From Actinoplanes ianthinogenes (lineage in GTDB: Bacteria > Actinomycetota > Actinomycetes > Mycobacteriales > Micromonosporaceae): a DNA stretch of 64,000 nt. A program made the translations under genes and the position numbers. Shown piece after piece: positions 41,064 to 49,709 of the stretch; the first letter of the stretch is position 1; each line of letters opens with the position of its first letter. The notes under the pieces are model-generated. The model did no database searches, had not been told where the DNA came from, and was given only the letters and a program-made list of their open reading frames with translations. The DNA lies in NCBI RefSeq assembly GCF_018324205.1, contig NZ_AP023356.1, forward strand, positions 7,069,501 through 7,133,500, read 5' to 3'.

Positions 41064-41416
41064 GCGGGCGGCTGCGGGTCGACCCGGAGAGCATGGCGGC
41101 CGCCGGGCGGGACCTCGCCGGGGTCGCCCAGCGGATGGCCGACGACATCGCCGAGCTGGAGCGCGAGGTGGGCGGGGCGTCGACGCCCTGGGGCGGGGAC
41201 GAGGCCGGCGGGGTGTTCGGGATCGCGTACCGGGCGGTCGTCGTGACCGCGCTGGACGCGCTCGGTTCCTACACCGAACAGGTCGGCTTCGCCGCCACGA
41301 CGCTGGTCATGGAGGCCCGCTCGGTCGCGGCCGAGGACGCGGCGGCCGCTGTTTCCCTGTACGGCGGTGCGCTCGGCGCCGCGGCACACGGCGCCGCGGC
41401 GGGCGGCGGGGGCTGA
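41060..41416 (+). CDS. WXG100/ESX-type secretion-associated small helical protein
   Basis: A 118-residue helical protein. LRVDPESMAAAGRDLAGVAQRM and TPWGGDEAGGVFGIAYR match ESX-associated proteins of the EspC/WXG100-like type, in which a helical hairpin carries W-G-x-D-E-x-G before a Tyr. The C-terminal 25 residues are Ala/Gly-rich. It starts with GTG overlapping the previous stop and lies three bases before the toxin-like gene. Such proteins pair with large toxins as secretion partners of type VII systems. Confidence 0.75.
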   Translation: MSGRLRVDPESMAAAGRDLAGVAQRMADDIAELEREVGGASTPWGGDEAGGVFGIAYRAVVVTALDALGSYTEQVGFAATTLVMEARSVAAEDAAAAVSLYGGALGAAAHGAAAGGGG

Positions 41417-41418
41417 CC

Positions 41419-42402
41419 ATGACCGTCACGCTGCCCGCCGAGCTGACCGAACCGCTCAGCTGGATCGGCCTGGAGTGGCCGGAGGCCGACGAGGATCAGC
41501 TCCAGGCCGACGGCCAGGCGTGGATCGCGCACGGCACCCGGATGCGGGCGCACGCGCGGCAGGCCACCGACACCGCCCGCATGGTGTGGCTGGAGAACGA
41601 GGGCGACTCGATCGAGGCGTTCGAGCGCTGGTGGAACGGCGAGGACGGGCCGGGCCGCCACCTCCAGGACGCGGCGACGGCGGCGGAGCTGATCGGCGGG
41701 GCGCTGATCGCCATGGCCGGCGTGACGATCGGGCTGAAGGCGGCGTTCATCGCCCAGCTGACCGCGCTGGCGGTCGAGGTGGGGCAGGCGGTCGCCACGG
41801 CGGCGGCGACGGCCGGGGCGACCCTCGCGGAGATTCCGGTCTGGATCGCGCTGACCCGGGTGGCCTGCCGGAAGCTGATCCATGAGGCGATGGCGCTGAT
41901 CGAGCGGGAGATCGCGGCGCTGCTCCGGAAGGCGGCCAGGATGCTGGAGAAGGCCGGCGCGAGGCATCTGGCGGACAAGACGCTGAAGGGCAGCGAGAAG
42001 ACGGCGTTCAAGGGCTTCATGCACCAGGTGGAGAACGCCGACGTGCGCAGCCCGTTCAACGGCGCCAACTTCTACTCCGGCAACCAGCCGAACGGCGAGA
42101 AGATGCGGCAATACGCGGAGAAGCAGGTCGACGGCGTCCTCTCGGTGACGTTGGAGATGACACCGGGCGGCCGCCGCTTCGACGATCTGAAGCTTTTCGA
42201 GCACGGGTCACCGATCAACCGGGATCAGGCGGCCGAGGTGTGGAAACGACTTTCTCAGCGCTACGCGCAAGACGCGTCTGGTGTGGCCACCGGCTGGACG
42301 CACAACAGCTGGTCGGGAAGCATCTGGAACACTGCGGAGAAGCCCGCCTTGCAGCTGAACCCAAAGATTACGAGGATCGATGAGATCGATCCGTTCCCGT
42401 AG
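41419..42402 (+). CDS. Putative type VII polymorphic toxin
   Basis: A 327-residue protein. Residues 1-80 look like a WXG100-type pretoxin head with W-E (ALVGPL-free, ERWWNGEDG), residues 95-160 form Ala-rich hydrophobic helices (LIGGALIAMAGVTIGL), and the last 115 form a compact domain: NGANFYSGNQPNGEKM, VLSVTLEMTPGGRRF, EVWKRLSQRYAQDASG. The F-Y-S-G, T-L-E and W-x-x-L-S-x-R-Y-A order recalls NAD-consuming toxin domains of polymorphic toxins, my tentative reading. It is followed 12 bases on by a small acidic gene that would be its immunity protein. The overall layout, helical head plus C-terminal toxin, is typical of secreted toxins. Confidence 0.6.
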   Translation: MTVTLPAELTEPLSWIGLEWPEADEDQLQADGQAWIAHGTRMRAHARQATDTARMVWLENEGDSIEAFERWWNGEDGPGRHLQDAATAAELIGGALIAMAGVTIGLKAAFIAQLTALAVEVGQAVATAAATAGATLAEIPVWIALTRVACRKLIHEAMALIEREIAALLRKAARMLEKAGARHLADKTLKGSEKTAFKGFMHQVENADVRSPFNGANFYSGNQPNGEKMRQYAEKQVDGVLSVTLEMTPGGRRFDDLKLFEHGSPINRDQAAEVWKRLSQRYAQDASGVATGWTHNSWSGSIWNTAEKPALQLNPKITRIDEIDPFP

Positions 42403-42414
42403 GAGGCCGCCAGC

Positions 42415-42717
42415 ATGACGGTGCGCGCGTTGGAGTCACAGCTGGCGCTGCACGTCGAGAGTGGCGCGATGCTGGCCGGCGCGGGGCGTGAGGACGTGCT
42501 GCTGCGGCTCGGGGAGCACTCGCTGATGATCGCGGTCGATCACGGAGTCGGCCAGATGCTGTTCCGGCTGCCGGCAGAGCCGCGGTGGGACGACAACGGC
42601 GAGCCGCTGCCACCCGAGCTGGCCGGGAACCTGCGGGAGATCCTCACCGAGATCTCGCGGTTCTGGAAGTTCGAGCCGGTGTTCTGGACCGTCGGTCAGG
42701 AGCCCAGCGAAGGGTGA
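42415..42717 (+). CDS. Putative immunity protein for the preceding toxin
   Basis: A 100-residue acidic protein with a mixed beta/alpha pattern: LALHVESGAMLAGAGREDVLLRLGE, LMIAVDHGVGQMLFRLP, then ELAGNLREILTEISRFWKFEPVFW. It is close to the toxin-like gene (12 bases, same strand) and ends the operon just before a hairpin. Small size, acidity and position argue for immunity; I recognise no named family. Confidence 0.55.
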   Translation: MTVRALESQLALHVESGAMLAGAGREDVLLRLGEHSLMIAVDHGVGQMLFRLPAEPRWDDNGEPLPPELAGNLREILTEISRFWKFEPVFWTVGQEPSEG

Positions 42718-42720
42718 GAC

Positions 42721-42746
42721 CGGCCCGGCGGCGGACCGCCGGGCCG
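42721..42746. terminator. Hairpin between convergent immunity and DUF3455 genes
   Basis: CGGCCCGGCGG (42721-42731) pairs perfectly with 42736-42746 around four bases. It follows the immunity gene stop by three bases and precedes the facing DUF3455 stop. No T tract. Confidence 0.7.
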
Positions 42747-42759
42747 ATGTCGCGGCGGG

Positions 42760-43359
42760 TCAGGCGGCCGGGGCGTCCCAGAAGACGTAGACGGCCTTGT
42801 AGGCCACCGAGGCGGTCTGCCCGGCGGTGCACGACCCGGCGGGCGCGACCCCACCCGAGGTGTAGAGCCGGTTGATGTAGTCGGCCTTGCTCAGGATCCC
42901 GGTCCCGGAGTGCGAGTTCACCTTCAGCAGCAGCTCCGCGATCGTCCCGTCGCGCTTCAGCTCCTTCTCCTTGGTCGCCGTCACCAGCGACCCGTCCCGC
43001 TCCGACTGCCAGCTCGGCCCGGCGAAGTGGTGGATCCACCCGCCCGTCCCGACCAGCTGCGCCTCGGGCACCGATCCTCCGGTGAAGGCCCCGCTCGCCG
43101 CACCGGCCGGCACCACGCACGTGTAGGTCTGTGTCCCCGTGGCCACCAGGTAGGCGCCGATCGGCCGGGACCCGTCCGGCGGCCGGATCGCCTCCGGGAC
43201 CGCCGAGACGGCCGGCGTCAGCGGCCGCAGATTGCCGCTCGCCGCCGTGTTCTCGGCGGCCGACGCGTCGAAGGTGACCGCGCCGACCGTGCCGAGGGCG
43301 GCGACCAGGCCGCCGGCCAGGGTGAGAGCGCGGATCCGGGAACGCTTGGTACGGAACAT
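42760..43359 (-). CDS. Secreted DUF3455 family protein
   Basis: A 199-residue exported protein. Residues 1-34 are a signal peptide (LAGGLVAALGTVGAVTFDASA). The rest matches DUF3455: PEAIRPPDGSRPIGAYLVATGTQTYTCV, HHFAGPSWQSERDGSLV, then the SGTGILSKADYINRLYTSGG loop and an AVYVFW end, with two cysteines. Function is unknown. ATG 43359 is used because AGGGGG lies five bases upstream. Monocistronic, convergent with the toxin/immunity genes. Confidence 0.85.
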   Translation of the reverse strand: MFRTKRSRIRALTLAGGLVAALGTVGAVTFDASAAENTAASGNLRPLTPAVSAVPEAIRPPDGSRPIGAYLVATGTQTYTCVVPAGAASGAFTGGSVPEAQLVGTGGWIHHFAGPSWQSERDGSLVTATKEKELKRDGTIAELLLKVNSHSGTGILSKADYINRLYTSGGVAPAGSCTAGQTASVAYKAVYVFWDAPAA

Positions 43360-43539
43360 GAATTCCCCCTGCGTTGTGGGTGAGCCCCCTGCCCACCGGA
43401 TACAGACACGGATGCCGTATCCACCACGGATCGACCGCAGTCCGGTTACTGACCGTTCGTACGTCCGGGAGTCATCATTCGGCGGATGTCGATGTCTCAA
43501 TGGGTCCCGCCCGGCGAGGTTCCGGCTAATCATTCCGGT

Positions 43540-44529
43540 TCAGAACGTGTGCCGGTACAGCGAGCAGCCGGCGCACACCTCGGGCGGGGTGGCGCTGTCC
43601 AGCCGCCGCCGAAAGTCGCGGTACGCCGGCCCGTGCCAGATGTCGGCGAAGCTCGACTCGGTCAGGTCGCCGAGCCGGATCCGGTCGTCGCCCATCACCA
43701 TGCAGCACGGCTGGACGACGCCGGCGCTGGTCACATAAGCCGCCTCCCACGGCCAGCCACAGTTGCCACCGCCTTCGTCGGCCAGGCTGGGCAGCCGCAG
43801 CCGCAGGTCGCTGTCCCGGGCGGCGGCCAGCGCCTCGGCGAACACCGACCGGACCCGGGCCAGGTCGGCGCCGGACCACAGCGCCTGCCGGGCGGTGAAG
43901 TCGCGGATCTCGTCGTAGCCACCGGTCCCGGTGTCGTCGAAACTGTGCGACAGGTTCTGCACCCGGAGCTCGTTCACCCCGATCCCGGCCAGCAGCCGGA
44001 CCAGCGCCGGCAGTTCGGCGACGTTGTCTCGCATGGCCACGAAGACCACCCGGATCCACGGGGTGGCGCTGCCCGCCGCCCGTTTCGCCGCGACCAGCCC
44101 GGCGAGGTTCCCGAGCACCGTGTCGAACCGGGCGCCCTCCCGGATCGCCTCGTAGACCTCCGGTCCGGCGCCGTCCAGCGACACGTGCAGCCAGTCCACG
44201 CGGCTGGCCACCAGTTCCTCGGCGCGGCGCCGGTTCAGCAGGGTGGCGTTGGTGTTGAAGCCGACCCGGATGCCGCCGCGGACGGCCGTCGCGATCATCT
44301 CCGGCAGGTGCGGCGAGAGCAGCGGCTCGCCCAGGCCTTGCAGGGTGAGCCGGCGCAGCGGCAGCTCACCGACCAGCCGGTGGAACAGCTCCAGCGGCAT
44401 CGCCCCGGCCAGTTTGTTCACCGGCGGCCGATAGCGGACCAGGCACATCGTGCAGCGCAGGTTGCAAGCCGAGGTGACCTCGACCTGGAGGTGCGCGGGC
44501 AGCGGCGGGTCCAGCACGGAAACGGACAT
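43540..44529 (-). CDS. Radical SAM/SPASM protein
   Basis: A 329-residue radical SAM enzyme. C-x3-C-x2-C is in SACNLRCTMCLVR, followed by TLQGLGEPLLSPHLPEM, the SAM-binding Gly-rich loop. The C-terminal part carries extra Cys (CGWPW, QPCCMV, CAGCSLYRH), marking a SPASM auxiliary cluster region. Such enzymes modify peptides or small molecules. No precursor peptide gene was found nearby, so substrate is unknown. It is 46 bases from the histidine kinase gene, same strand. Confidence 0.88.
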   Translation of the reverse strand: MSVSVLDPPLPAHLQVEVTSACNLRCTMCLVRYRPPVNKLAGAMPLELFHRLVGELPLRRLTLQGLGEPLLSPHLPEMIATAVRGGIRVGFNTNATLLNRRRAEELVASRVDWLHVSLDGAGPEVYEAIREGARFDTVLGNLAGLVAAKRAAGSATPWIRVVFVAMRDNVAELPALVRLLAGIGVNELRVQNLSHSFDDTGTGGYDEIRDFTARQALWSGADLARVRSVFAEALAAARDSDLRLRLPSLADEGGGNCGWPWEAAYVTSAGVVQPCCMVMGDDRIRLGDLTESSFADIWHGPAYRDFRRRLDSATPPEVCAGCSLYRHTF

Positions 44530-44575
44530 GGGCCGCCGGATGCCCCGTGCCCGGCCCTCGAAACGCCCGGCGGGG

Positions 44576-46543
44576 TCAAGGAGTGCGGGTCACGGCGTCG
44601 GCGGTCCTGGCCGCGGCCAGTTTGTGCAGCAGGTCGGCGGCCGTGAACGGCTTCTCCAGGAACGCGATGTCGTCGTCGAGCACGTGGGTGGTGCCGAGCA
44701 GCCCGTTGCTGTACCCGGACATGAAGATCACCGGCAGGTCCGGCTGCTGCTCGTGGAGCAGCTCGGCCAGCCGGGGCCCGGACATCTCCGGCATGATCAC
44801 GTCGGTCAGCAGCAGGTCGCAGCCGTGCTGCTGGTACTTGGCCAGCGCCGACCGGCCGTCCGGGGCGGTCACCGCCCGGTATCCGTTCTCGGTCAGGATC
44901 CGGGTGATGATCCGGGACAGCGCCACCTCGTCCTCGACCACCAGCACGGTCTGCCCGTCGCCGCGCGGCGGGCTGCTCGGCTGCCCGCCGGTCAGGAGGT
45001 CGGCGGGGGCGTCCACGAGCGGCAGGTAGATCCGGAACGTGGTGCCCACGCCGTGCTCCGAGTACAGGTTGATGCTGCCGCCGGCCTCGGTGACGATGCC
45101 GTACACGGTGGCCAGGCCCAGCCCGGTGCCCTTGCCCCGTGGCTTGGTGGTGAAGAACGGCTCGAAGACGCGGGCCGCCACCTCCGGCGGCATGCCCTCG
45201 CCGGTGTCGCTGATCAGCAGCCGGGCATACCGGCCGGCCGGCAGCGGCGGCTGCATGTTGACCTCGTTGCCGTCCAGGTCGGCGGTGTTCGCCTCGAGCA
45301 CCAGCGTGCCGCCCTCCGGCATCGCGTCCCGGGCGTTGATCGCCAGGTTCAGCAGCACCTGATGGAGCTGGCCGGGGTCGGCGTGCACGGTCAGCGGGAC
45401 GGACGACGGCCGGGCGACCAGGTGGATGTGCTCGCCGATGGTCCGCTCCAGCATGGCCTGGACCTCGGCCAGCGCCGCGTTGAGCGAGACGTTGCGCGGC
45501 TGGATGGCGTCGCCCCGGGTGAAAGTGAGCAGCTGCCGGGTGAGATTGGTGGCCCGCTCCACGGCGGTGCGCACCTGGACGAGATCGGCCCGCACCTCCG
45601 GTCGGTCGCCGGTCTCCTCGATCGCGAACTCGGTGTAGTTCGCGATGATCGCCAGGATGTTGTTGAAGTCGTGCGCCACCCCGCCGGCCAGGTTGCCCAG
45701 GCTCTCCATCCGCTGCGCCTGCTGGGTGCGCTCCTGCACGGCACGCTGGCGTTCGGCGTGCTCCTTGGCCGCGGTGACGTCCCGGACGACCGCGGAGAAG
45801 CCGGCGAGCGCGCCGCCGTGGTCGTGGATCGGCGAGATCGCCATGGCCACGTCCACCGGTGTGCCGTCCTTGCGCAGCCGCCGGCCCTCGTAGCTGACGC
45901 CACCGGGGCTGTTCCGGACCCGTTCCAGCCAGTCGAGCTGGTCGGCGGCGGTCGACCCGGCGTCGGCCAGGATGCTGACCGGTTGCCCGATGACCTCCTC
46001 GGCGGTGTACCCGAAGATCCGTTCGGCGCCGCTGTTCCAGGCGGTGAACCGGCCGTCCGGATCGAGCCCGGCGATCGCGTCCGCGCTGTGCTGGACCACC
46101 GTGGCGAGGATCGCCCGCTGCGCCTCGGCCACGTCGCGGGCGGCTCGTTCCCGGGCGTCGGCCCGGTCCAGCCGGTCCCGGCTCCACGGGTCGTCGTAGA
46201 TCGCGCCCGGGGCCAGCAGCACCCGGTAGTTCCGGCGCAGGGTCCAGTAGTAGACCGCCACGGTGGCGGTGAGCGTGTCCCAGACCGCCGAGGTCCAGAA
46301 CCAGTCGGCCGTGTCGGCGTGGGTGGCCGGGTGCCGGGCCCCGCGAAGTTCGGCCAGCAGCATGGCGAACGCGTGCAGGCCGTGCCCGACCGCGCAGCTG
46401 AAGAAGATCATGGCGGTGGCGGTGGCGAGTTTGTTGCTGCGCAGCTGGCCGGCGCGTCCGACCGGCACGACGATGGCCGCCGTGATGGCCGCGTAGGCCA
46501 CCATGATCACCAGATTGGCCAGCAGAAACATCTGATCCGGCAC
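44576..46543 (-). CDS. Hybrid sensor histidine kinase (PAS, HATPase, receiver)
   Basis: A 655-residue sensor. Three or four hydrophobic helices at the N-terminus (LLANLVIMVAYAAITAAIVV, then AMIFFSCAVGHGLHAFAMLL) form a membrane sensor, followed by a PAS domain (ILATVVQHSADAIAGLD to KEHAERQ). The kinase has GGVAHDFNNIL (phospho-His), NLAINARDAMPEGG (N box) and ISDTGEGMPPEVAARVFEPFFTTK, then a GTGLGLATV G2 box. A C-terminal receiver (VLVVEDEVALSR, LLLTDVIMPEM) has the phospho-Asp. Start GTG 46543. Hybrid layout with terminal receiver is unusual in actinobacteria. It is divergent from GH115, so the two promoters share a spacer. Confidence 0.88.
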   Translation of the reverse strand: MPDQMFLLANLVIMVAYAAITAAIVVPVGRAGQLRSNKLATATAMIFFSCAVGHGLHAFAMLLAELRGARHPATHADTADWFWTSAVWDTLTATVAVYYWTLRRNYRVLLAPGAIYDDPWSRDRLDRADARERAARDVAEAQRAILATVVQHSADAIAGLDPDGRFTAWNSGAERIFGYTAEEVIGQPVSILADAGSTAADQLDWLERVRNSPGGVSYEGRRLRKDGTPVDVAMAISPIHDHGGALAGFSAVVRDVTAAKEHAERQRAVQERTQQAQRMESLGNLAGGVAHDFNNILAIIANYTEFAIEETGDRPEVRADLVQVRTAVERATNLTRQLLTFTRGDAIQPRNVSLNAALAEVQAMLERTIGEHIHLVARPSSVPLTVHADPGQLHQVLLNLAINARDAMPEGGTLVLEANTADLDGNEVNMQPPLPAGRYARLLISDTGEGMPPEVAARVFEPFFTTKPRGKGTGLGLATVYGIVTEAGGSINLYSEHGVGTTFRIYLPLVDAPADLLTGGQPSSPPRGDGQTVLVVEDEVALSRIITRILTENGYRAVTAPDGRSALAKYQQHGCDLLLTDVIMPEMSGPRLAELLHEQQPDLPVIFMSGYSNGLLGTTHVLDDDIAFLEKPFTAADLLHKLAAARTADAVTRTP

Positions 46544-46629
46544 GTTTGTCCTATCGGACGGCGCCGCACGGAGCTGAGATGTCGGGGGTGGCACCACGGT
46601 CCGCTGACCTGCGGTCCGGCGGAATCTAT

Positions 46630-46641
46630 GAAAGTTTCGGA
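46630..46641. promoter_or_regulatory. GAAAGTTTCGGA, first half of a xylan-type repeat
   Basis: The same 12 bases recur at 46727-46738, so the divergent spacer has two copies 97 bases apart. This copy deviates by one base from the CGAAAGTTTCG xylanase box. Confidence 0.55.
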
Positions 46642-46724
46642 CGATATGCCGGACCGAGGTCCTGCTGCACTCATTGACTCTATAGACGCATGGCTATACG
46701 TTGCCGTTACCGATCGGCATGTTA

Positions 46725-46737
46725 CCGAAAGTTTCGG
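46725..46737. promoter_or_regulatory. Xylanase-type operator CCGAAAGTTTCGG
   Basis: A perfect palindrome around a central G. The inner 11 bases (46726-46736) equal the complement of CGAAACTTTCG, the palindrome reported upstream of Streptomyces xylanase genes. It ends 27 bases before the GH115 start, an expected repressor position. Confidence 0.78.
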
Positions 46738-46764
46738 AGCGCTTCATCCACCGGAGGCGTACCC

Positions 46765-49707
46765 ATGCGAAGCCCCCTCGCGGGCGCGTTCACCGTGCTC
46801 GCCCTCCTCCTCACCCCCGTCCCCGCCCGTGCCGCCCCCACCCCCCAGAGCACCGCCGACTACATTTCCACCCGGCCCGGCCCCGGCCGCTTCCCGCTGG
46901 TCGCCGCACCGATCGTGACCAGTGCGAACGACTACCCGGGCGTGCTGCGGGCAGCCGGCGACCTGCGCTCCGACCTCGGCGCGGCCACCGGCGTCACCCC
47001 GTCGACCGCCCAGGACACCGTCCCCGCCGGGCGGGACCCGATCATCGTCGGCACCATCGGACGGTCGGCGCTGATCGACCGCCTGATCGCGGCCGGCAAG
47101 CTCGACACCCACGGCGTCGCCGGCCGGTGGGAGACCTCGTTGCAGCAGGTCGTCGAGCATCCCCTGCCGGGCGTCCGGCGTGCCTTCGTGATCGCCGGCA
47201 GCGACCAGCGCGGCACCATCTACGGCGTCTACGACGTGTCCCGCCGGATCGGCGTCTCGCCCTGGCACTTCTGGGACGACGTGCCGGTCCCGCACGCGGA
47301 CGCGCTGTACGCCCTGCCCGGCCGGCACAGCCAGGGCACCCCGAAGGTCAAGTACCGCGGTGTCTTCATCAACGACGAGAACCCGGACACCGGCACCTGG
47401 GCACCCGCCTTCTTCGGCCCGGGCAAGGCGCCCGGCTACCCGGGCGGGCTGAACGCCAACTACTACGCCAAGGTCTTCGAGACGATGCTCCGGCTCAAGG
47501 CCAACTACCTCTGGCCGGCCGTCTGGGGCCGCGCGTTCGCCGAGGACGACCCGGCCAACCACGCCACCGCGAGCTACTACGGCGTCGTCATGGGCACCTC
47601 GCACGAGGCGCCGATGATGCGCGGCATCGAGGAGTGGAACCGGCACCCCACCGGCACCGGGGAGTGGAGCTTCCGGCGCAACCCGGACGCGATCAAGGAC
47701 TACTGGCGGGCCGGCATCGAGCGGATGCGCGACCAGGGCATCGAGGGCGTGGTCACGCTCGGCATGCGCGGCAACGGTGACGTGAGCCTGCCGGACGGCG
47801 ACGGCATCGACCTGATGAGCTCGATCATCGACACCCAGCGGCAGATCCTCGGCGAGGAGGGCATGCTGGGCGCGCCGCAGGTGCAGACCCTCTACAAGGA
47901 GGTGCAGCGCTACTGGGACAAGGGTTACCGCCCGCCGGACGACGTGACCGTGGTCTTCTGCGACGACAACTGGGGCAACATGCGCAAGCTGCCCGACCCG
48001 TCGCTCCCGGCCCGCAGCGGTGGTTACGGCCTGTATTACCACTTCGACTACGTCGGCGACGGCCGCAACTACAAGTGGGTGGACACCGCCAACCTGACCA
48101 ACACCTGGGAGCAGCTGCACCGCGCGTACGCGTCCGGAGTGGACCGGCTCTGGGTGGCCAACGTCGGCGACCTGAAGAACGAGGAGGAGCCCACCCAGTT
48201 CTTCCTCGACTACGCCTGGAATCCGGACGCCGTCCCGCTGGGCGGCATCGAGGCCTGGGAGCGCCGCTTCGCGGCGGAGAACTTCGGCACGGCACTGTCC
48301 GCCGAGATCGCGGAGGTCCTTTCCGGGTACGGCCGGCTCCAGTCCCGCCGCAAGCCGGAGCTGCTCAACCGCCGGATCACCGTCGACCCCGCCAAGGACC
48401 TGACCACCGACCCGACCGCCGTGGTCTACGACGACCAGGGCAACCCGTTCAGCCTCACCGATTACCGCGAGATGGACCGGGTGGTCGCCGAGTGGCAGGC
48501 CCTGGCCGCCCGCGCCGAATCGATCAGAAGACGCGTGCCGGAGGCCTGGCAGGACGCCTTCTTCCAGCTCGTCTACTACCAGGTGAAGGCGACCGCGAAC
48601 CTGTACCGGCTGCGCCGCGCCGAGTTCACCAACATCCTGTACGCCGCGCAGGGCCGGGCGGCCACCAACGACCTGGCCGACGAGGCGGAGGCCCGGTTCG
48701 CCGAGGACCAGGCGCTCAACGCGCACTACAACACCGCGCTGGCCGGCGGGAAGTGGAAGGACTGGCAGCTGCAACCCAAGATCGGGTACGGCAACGTGGC
48801 CCGGTACGGCCCGAACGCCCCGTGGCAGCAGCCCGAGCTCAACAACGTGGCGCTGCCCGACGAGATCTACCCGTACCTCAAGCGCATCGAGGTCCCGGCG
48901 GACGCGGCGCTCGGCGTGGCGCTGGACGGCGGCGACGCCACCACGCTGCCGGAGTTCAGCCCGTGGCAGGCCCAGCCGCAGCAGTACGTCGACGTCTACA
49001 ACAAGGGCACCACGCCGTTCGCCTACACGATCACGGCGGAGCAGCCGTGGGTGCGCGTGACGCCGGCGACCGGGACGGTGGGGAAGCAGGTCCGGGCGGT
49101 GGTGTCGGTCGACTGGCGGCGAGCCCCGGCCGGGCTCACCGTCGTACCGATAAGGGTGGAAGGCGCGGGGAGCGCGGTCGTGGTCCGCGCGCCGGTCCGC
49201 AACCCCGGGATCACGCCGCGGGGTTATGCCGAGGCGAACGGCTACGTGTCGATCCCGGCGACCGGTTTCGATCGCAAGGCGGGTGACTGGCGGGTGCTGC
49301 CCGGGATCGGCAAGACCGGTGACGGCATCATGCCGGCCGGCGGCGGCGACGCCCGGCTCGACTACCGGGTGACGCTGACCAGCGCCGGCCCCGTGACGAT
49401 CAACGCGCTGCTGGCGCCGCGCAACGGGCAGCTCCGGTACGCGATCGCGGTGGACGGCGGCACCCCGCAGGTGGTCGACGCGGTCGCGGCGACGGGGGCC
49501 GTCGACACCACGATGAACCGGCAGTGGGCCCGCAACACCTCGGACAACGTCAACGTCACCAGTACCACGCACCAGATCGCCGGGGCCGGGACGCACACCG
49601 TCTCGTTCTGGGCGCTGGACTCCTCGGTGATCCTGCAACGGCTGATCGTGGACACCGGCGGGGTCAAGTACAGCTATCTCGGTCCGCCGACCAGCCGGAG
49701 GTTCTGA
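46765..49707 (+). CDS. Secreted glycoside hydrolase family 115 (alpha-glucuronidase-type)
   Basis: A 980-residue exported enzyme. Residues 1-23 are a signal peptide. The rest matches GH115: YGVYDVSRRIGVSPWHFWDDVP, KVKYRGVFINDENPD, MLRLKANYLWPAVWGRAF, MGTSHEAPMMRGIEEW and VFCDDNWGNMRKLPDP. GH115 enzymes remove glucuronic acid side chains from xylan. A beta-sandwich tail (ATGTVGKQVRAVVSVDW and later) follows the catalytic part. ATG 46765 with GGAGG upstream is preferred over the earlier open frame, which lacks a signal peptide. An exact xylanase-type palindrome lies just upstream. Two bases after its stop comes an SGNH esterase gene, so the two form an operon. Confidence 0.93.
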   Translation: MRSPLAGAFTVLALLLTPVPARAAPTPQSTADYISTRPGPGRFPLVAAPIVTSANDYPGVLRAAGDLRSDLGAATGVTPSTAQDTVPAGRDPIIVGTIGRSALIDRLIAAGKLDTHGVAGRWETSLQQVVEHPLPGVRRAFVIAGSDQRGTIYGVYDVSRRIGVSPWHFWDDVPVPHADALYALPGRHSQGTPKVKYRGVFINDENPDTGTWAPAFFGPGKAPGYPGGLNANYYAKVFETMLRLKANYLWPAVWGRAFAEDDPANHATASYYGVVMGTSHEAPMMRGIEEWNRHPTGTGEWSFRRNPDAIKDYWRAGIERMRDQGIEGVVTLGMRGNGDVSLPDGDGIDLMSSIIDTQRQILGEEGMLGAPQVQTLYKEVQRYWDKGYRPPDDVTVVFCDDNWGNMRKLPDPSLPARSGGYGLYYHFDYVGDGRNYKWVDTANLTNTWEQLHRAYASGVDRLWVANVGDLKNEEEPTQFFLDYAWNPDAVPLGGIEAWERRFAAENFGTALSAEIAEVLSGYGRLQSRRKPELLNRRITVDPAKDLTTDPTAVVYDDQGNPFSLTDYREMDRVVAEWQALAARAESIRRRVPEAWQDAFFQLVYYQVKATANLYRLRRAEFTNILYAAQGRAATNDLADEAEARFAEDQALNAHYNTALAGGKWKDWQLQPKIGYGNVARYGPNAPWQQPELNNVALPDEIYPYLKRIEVPADAALGVALDGGDATTLPEFSPWQAQPQQYVDVYNKGTTPFAYTITAEQPWVRVTPATGTVGKQVRAVVSVDWRRAPAGLTVVPIRVEGAGSAVVVRAPVRNPGITPRGYAEANGYVSIPATGFDRKAGDWRVLPGIGKTGDGIMPAGGGDARLDYRVTLTSAGPVTINALLAPRNGQLRYAIAVDGGTPQVVDAVAATGAVDTTMNRQWARNTSDNVNVTSTTHQIAGAGTHTVSFWALDSSVILQRLIVDTGGVKYSYLGPPTSRRF

Positions 49708-49709
49708 TC

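Noticed and set aside
46690..46764. 25-codon upstream extension of GH115
   Set aside because: It crosses the xylan palindrome and would remove the signal peptide from the N-terminus; the ATG at 46765 has GGAGG.
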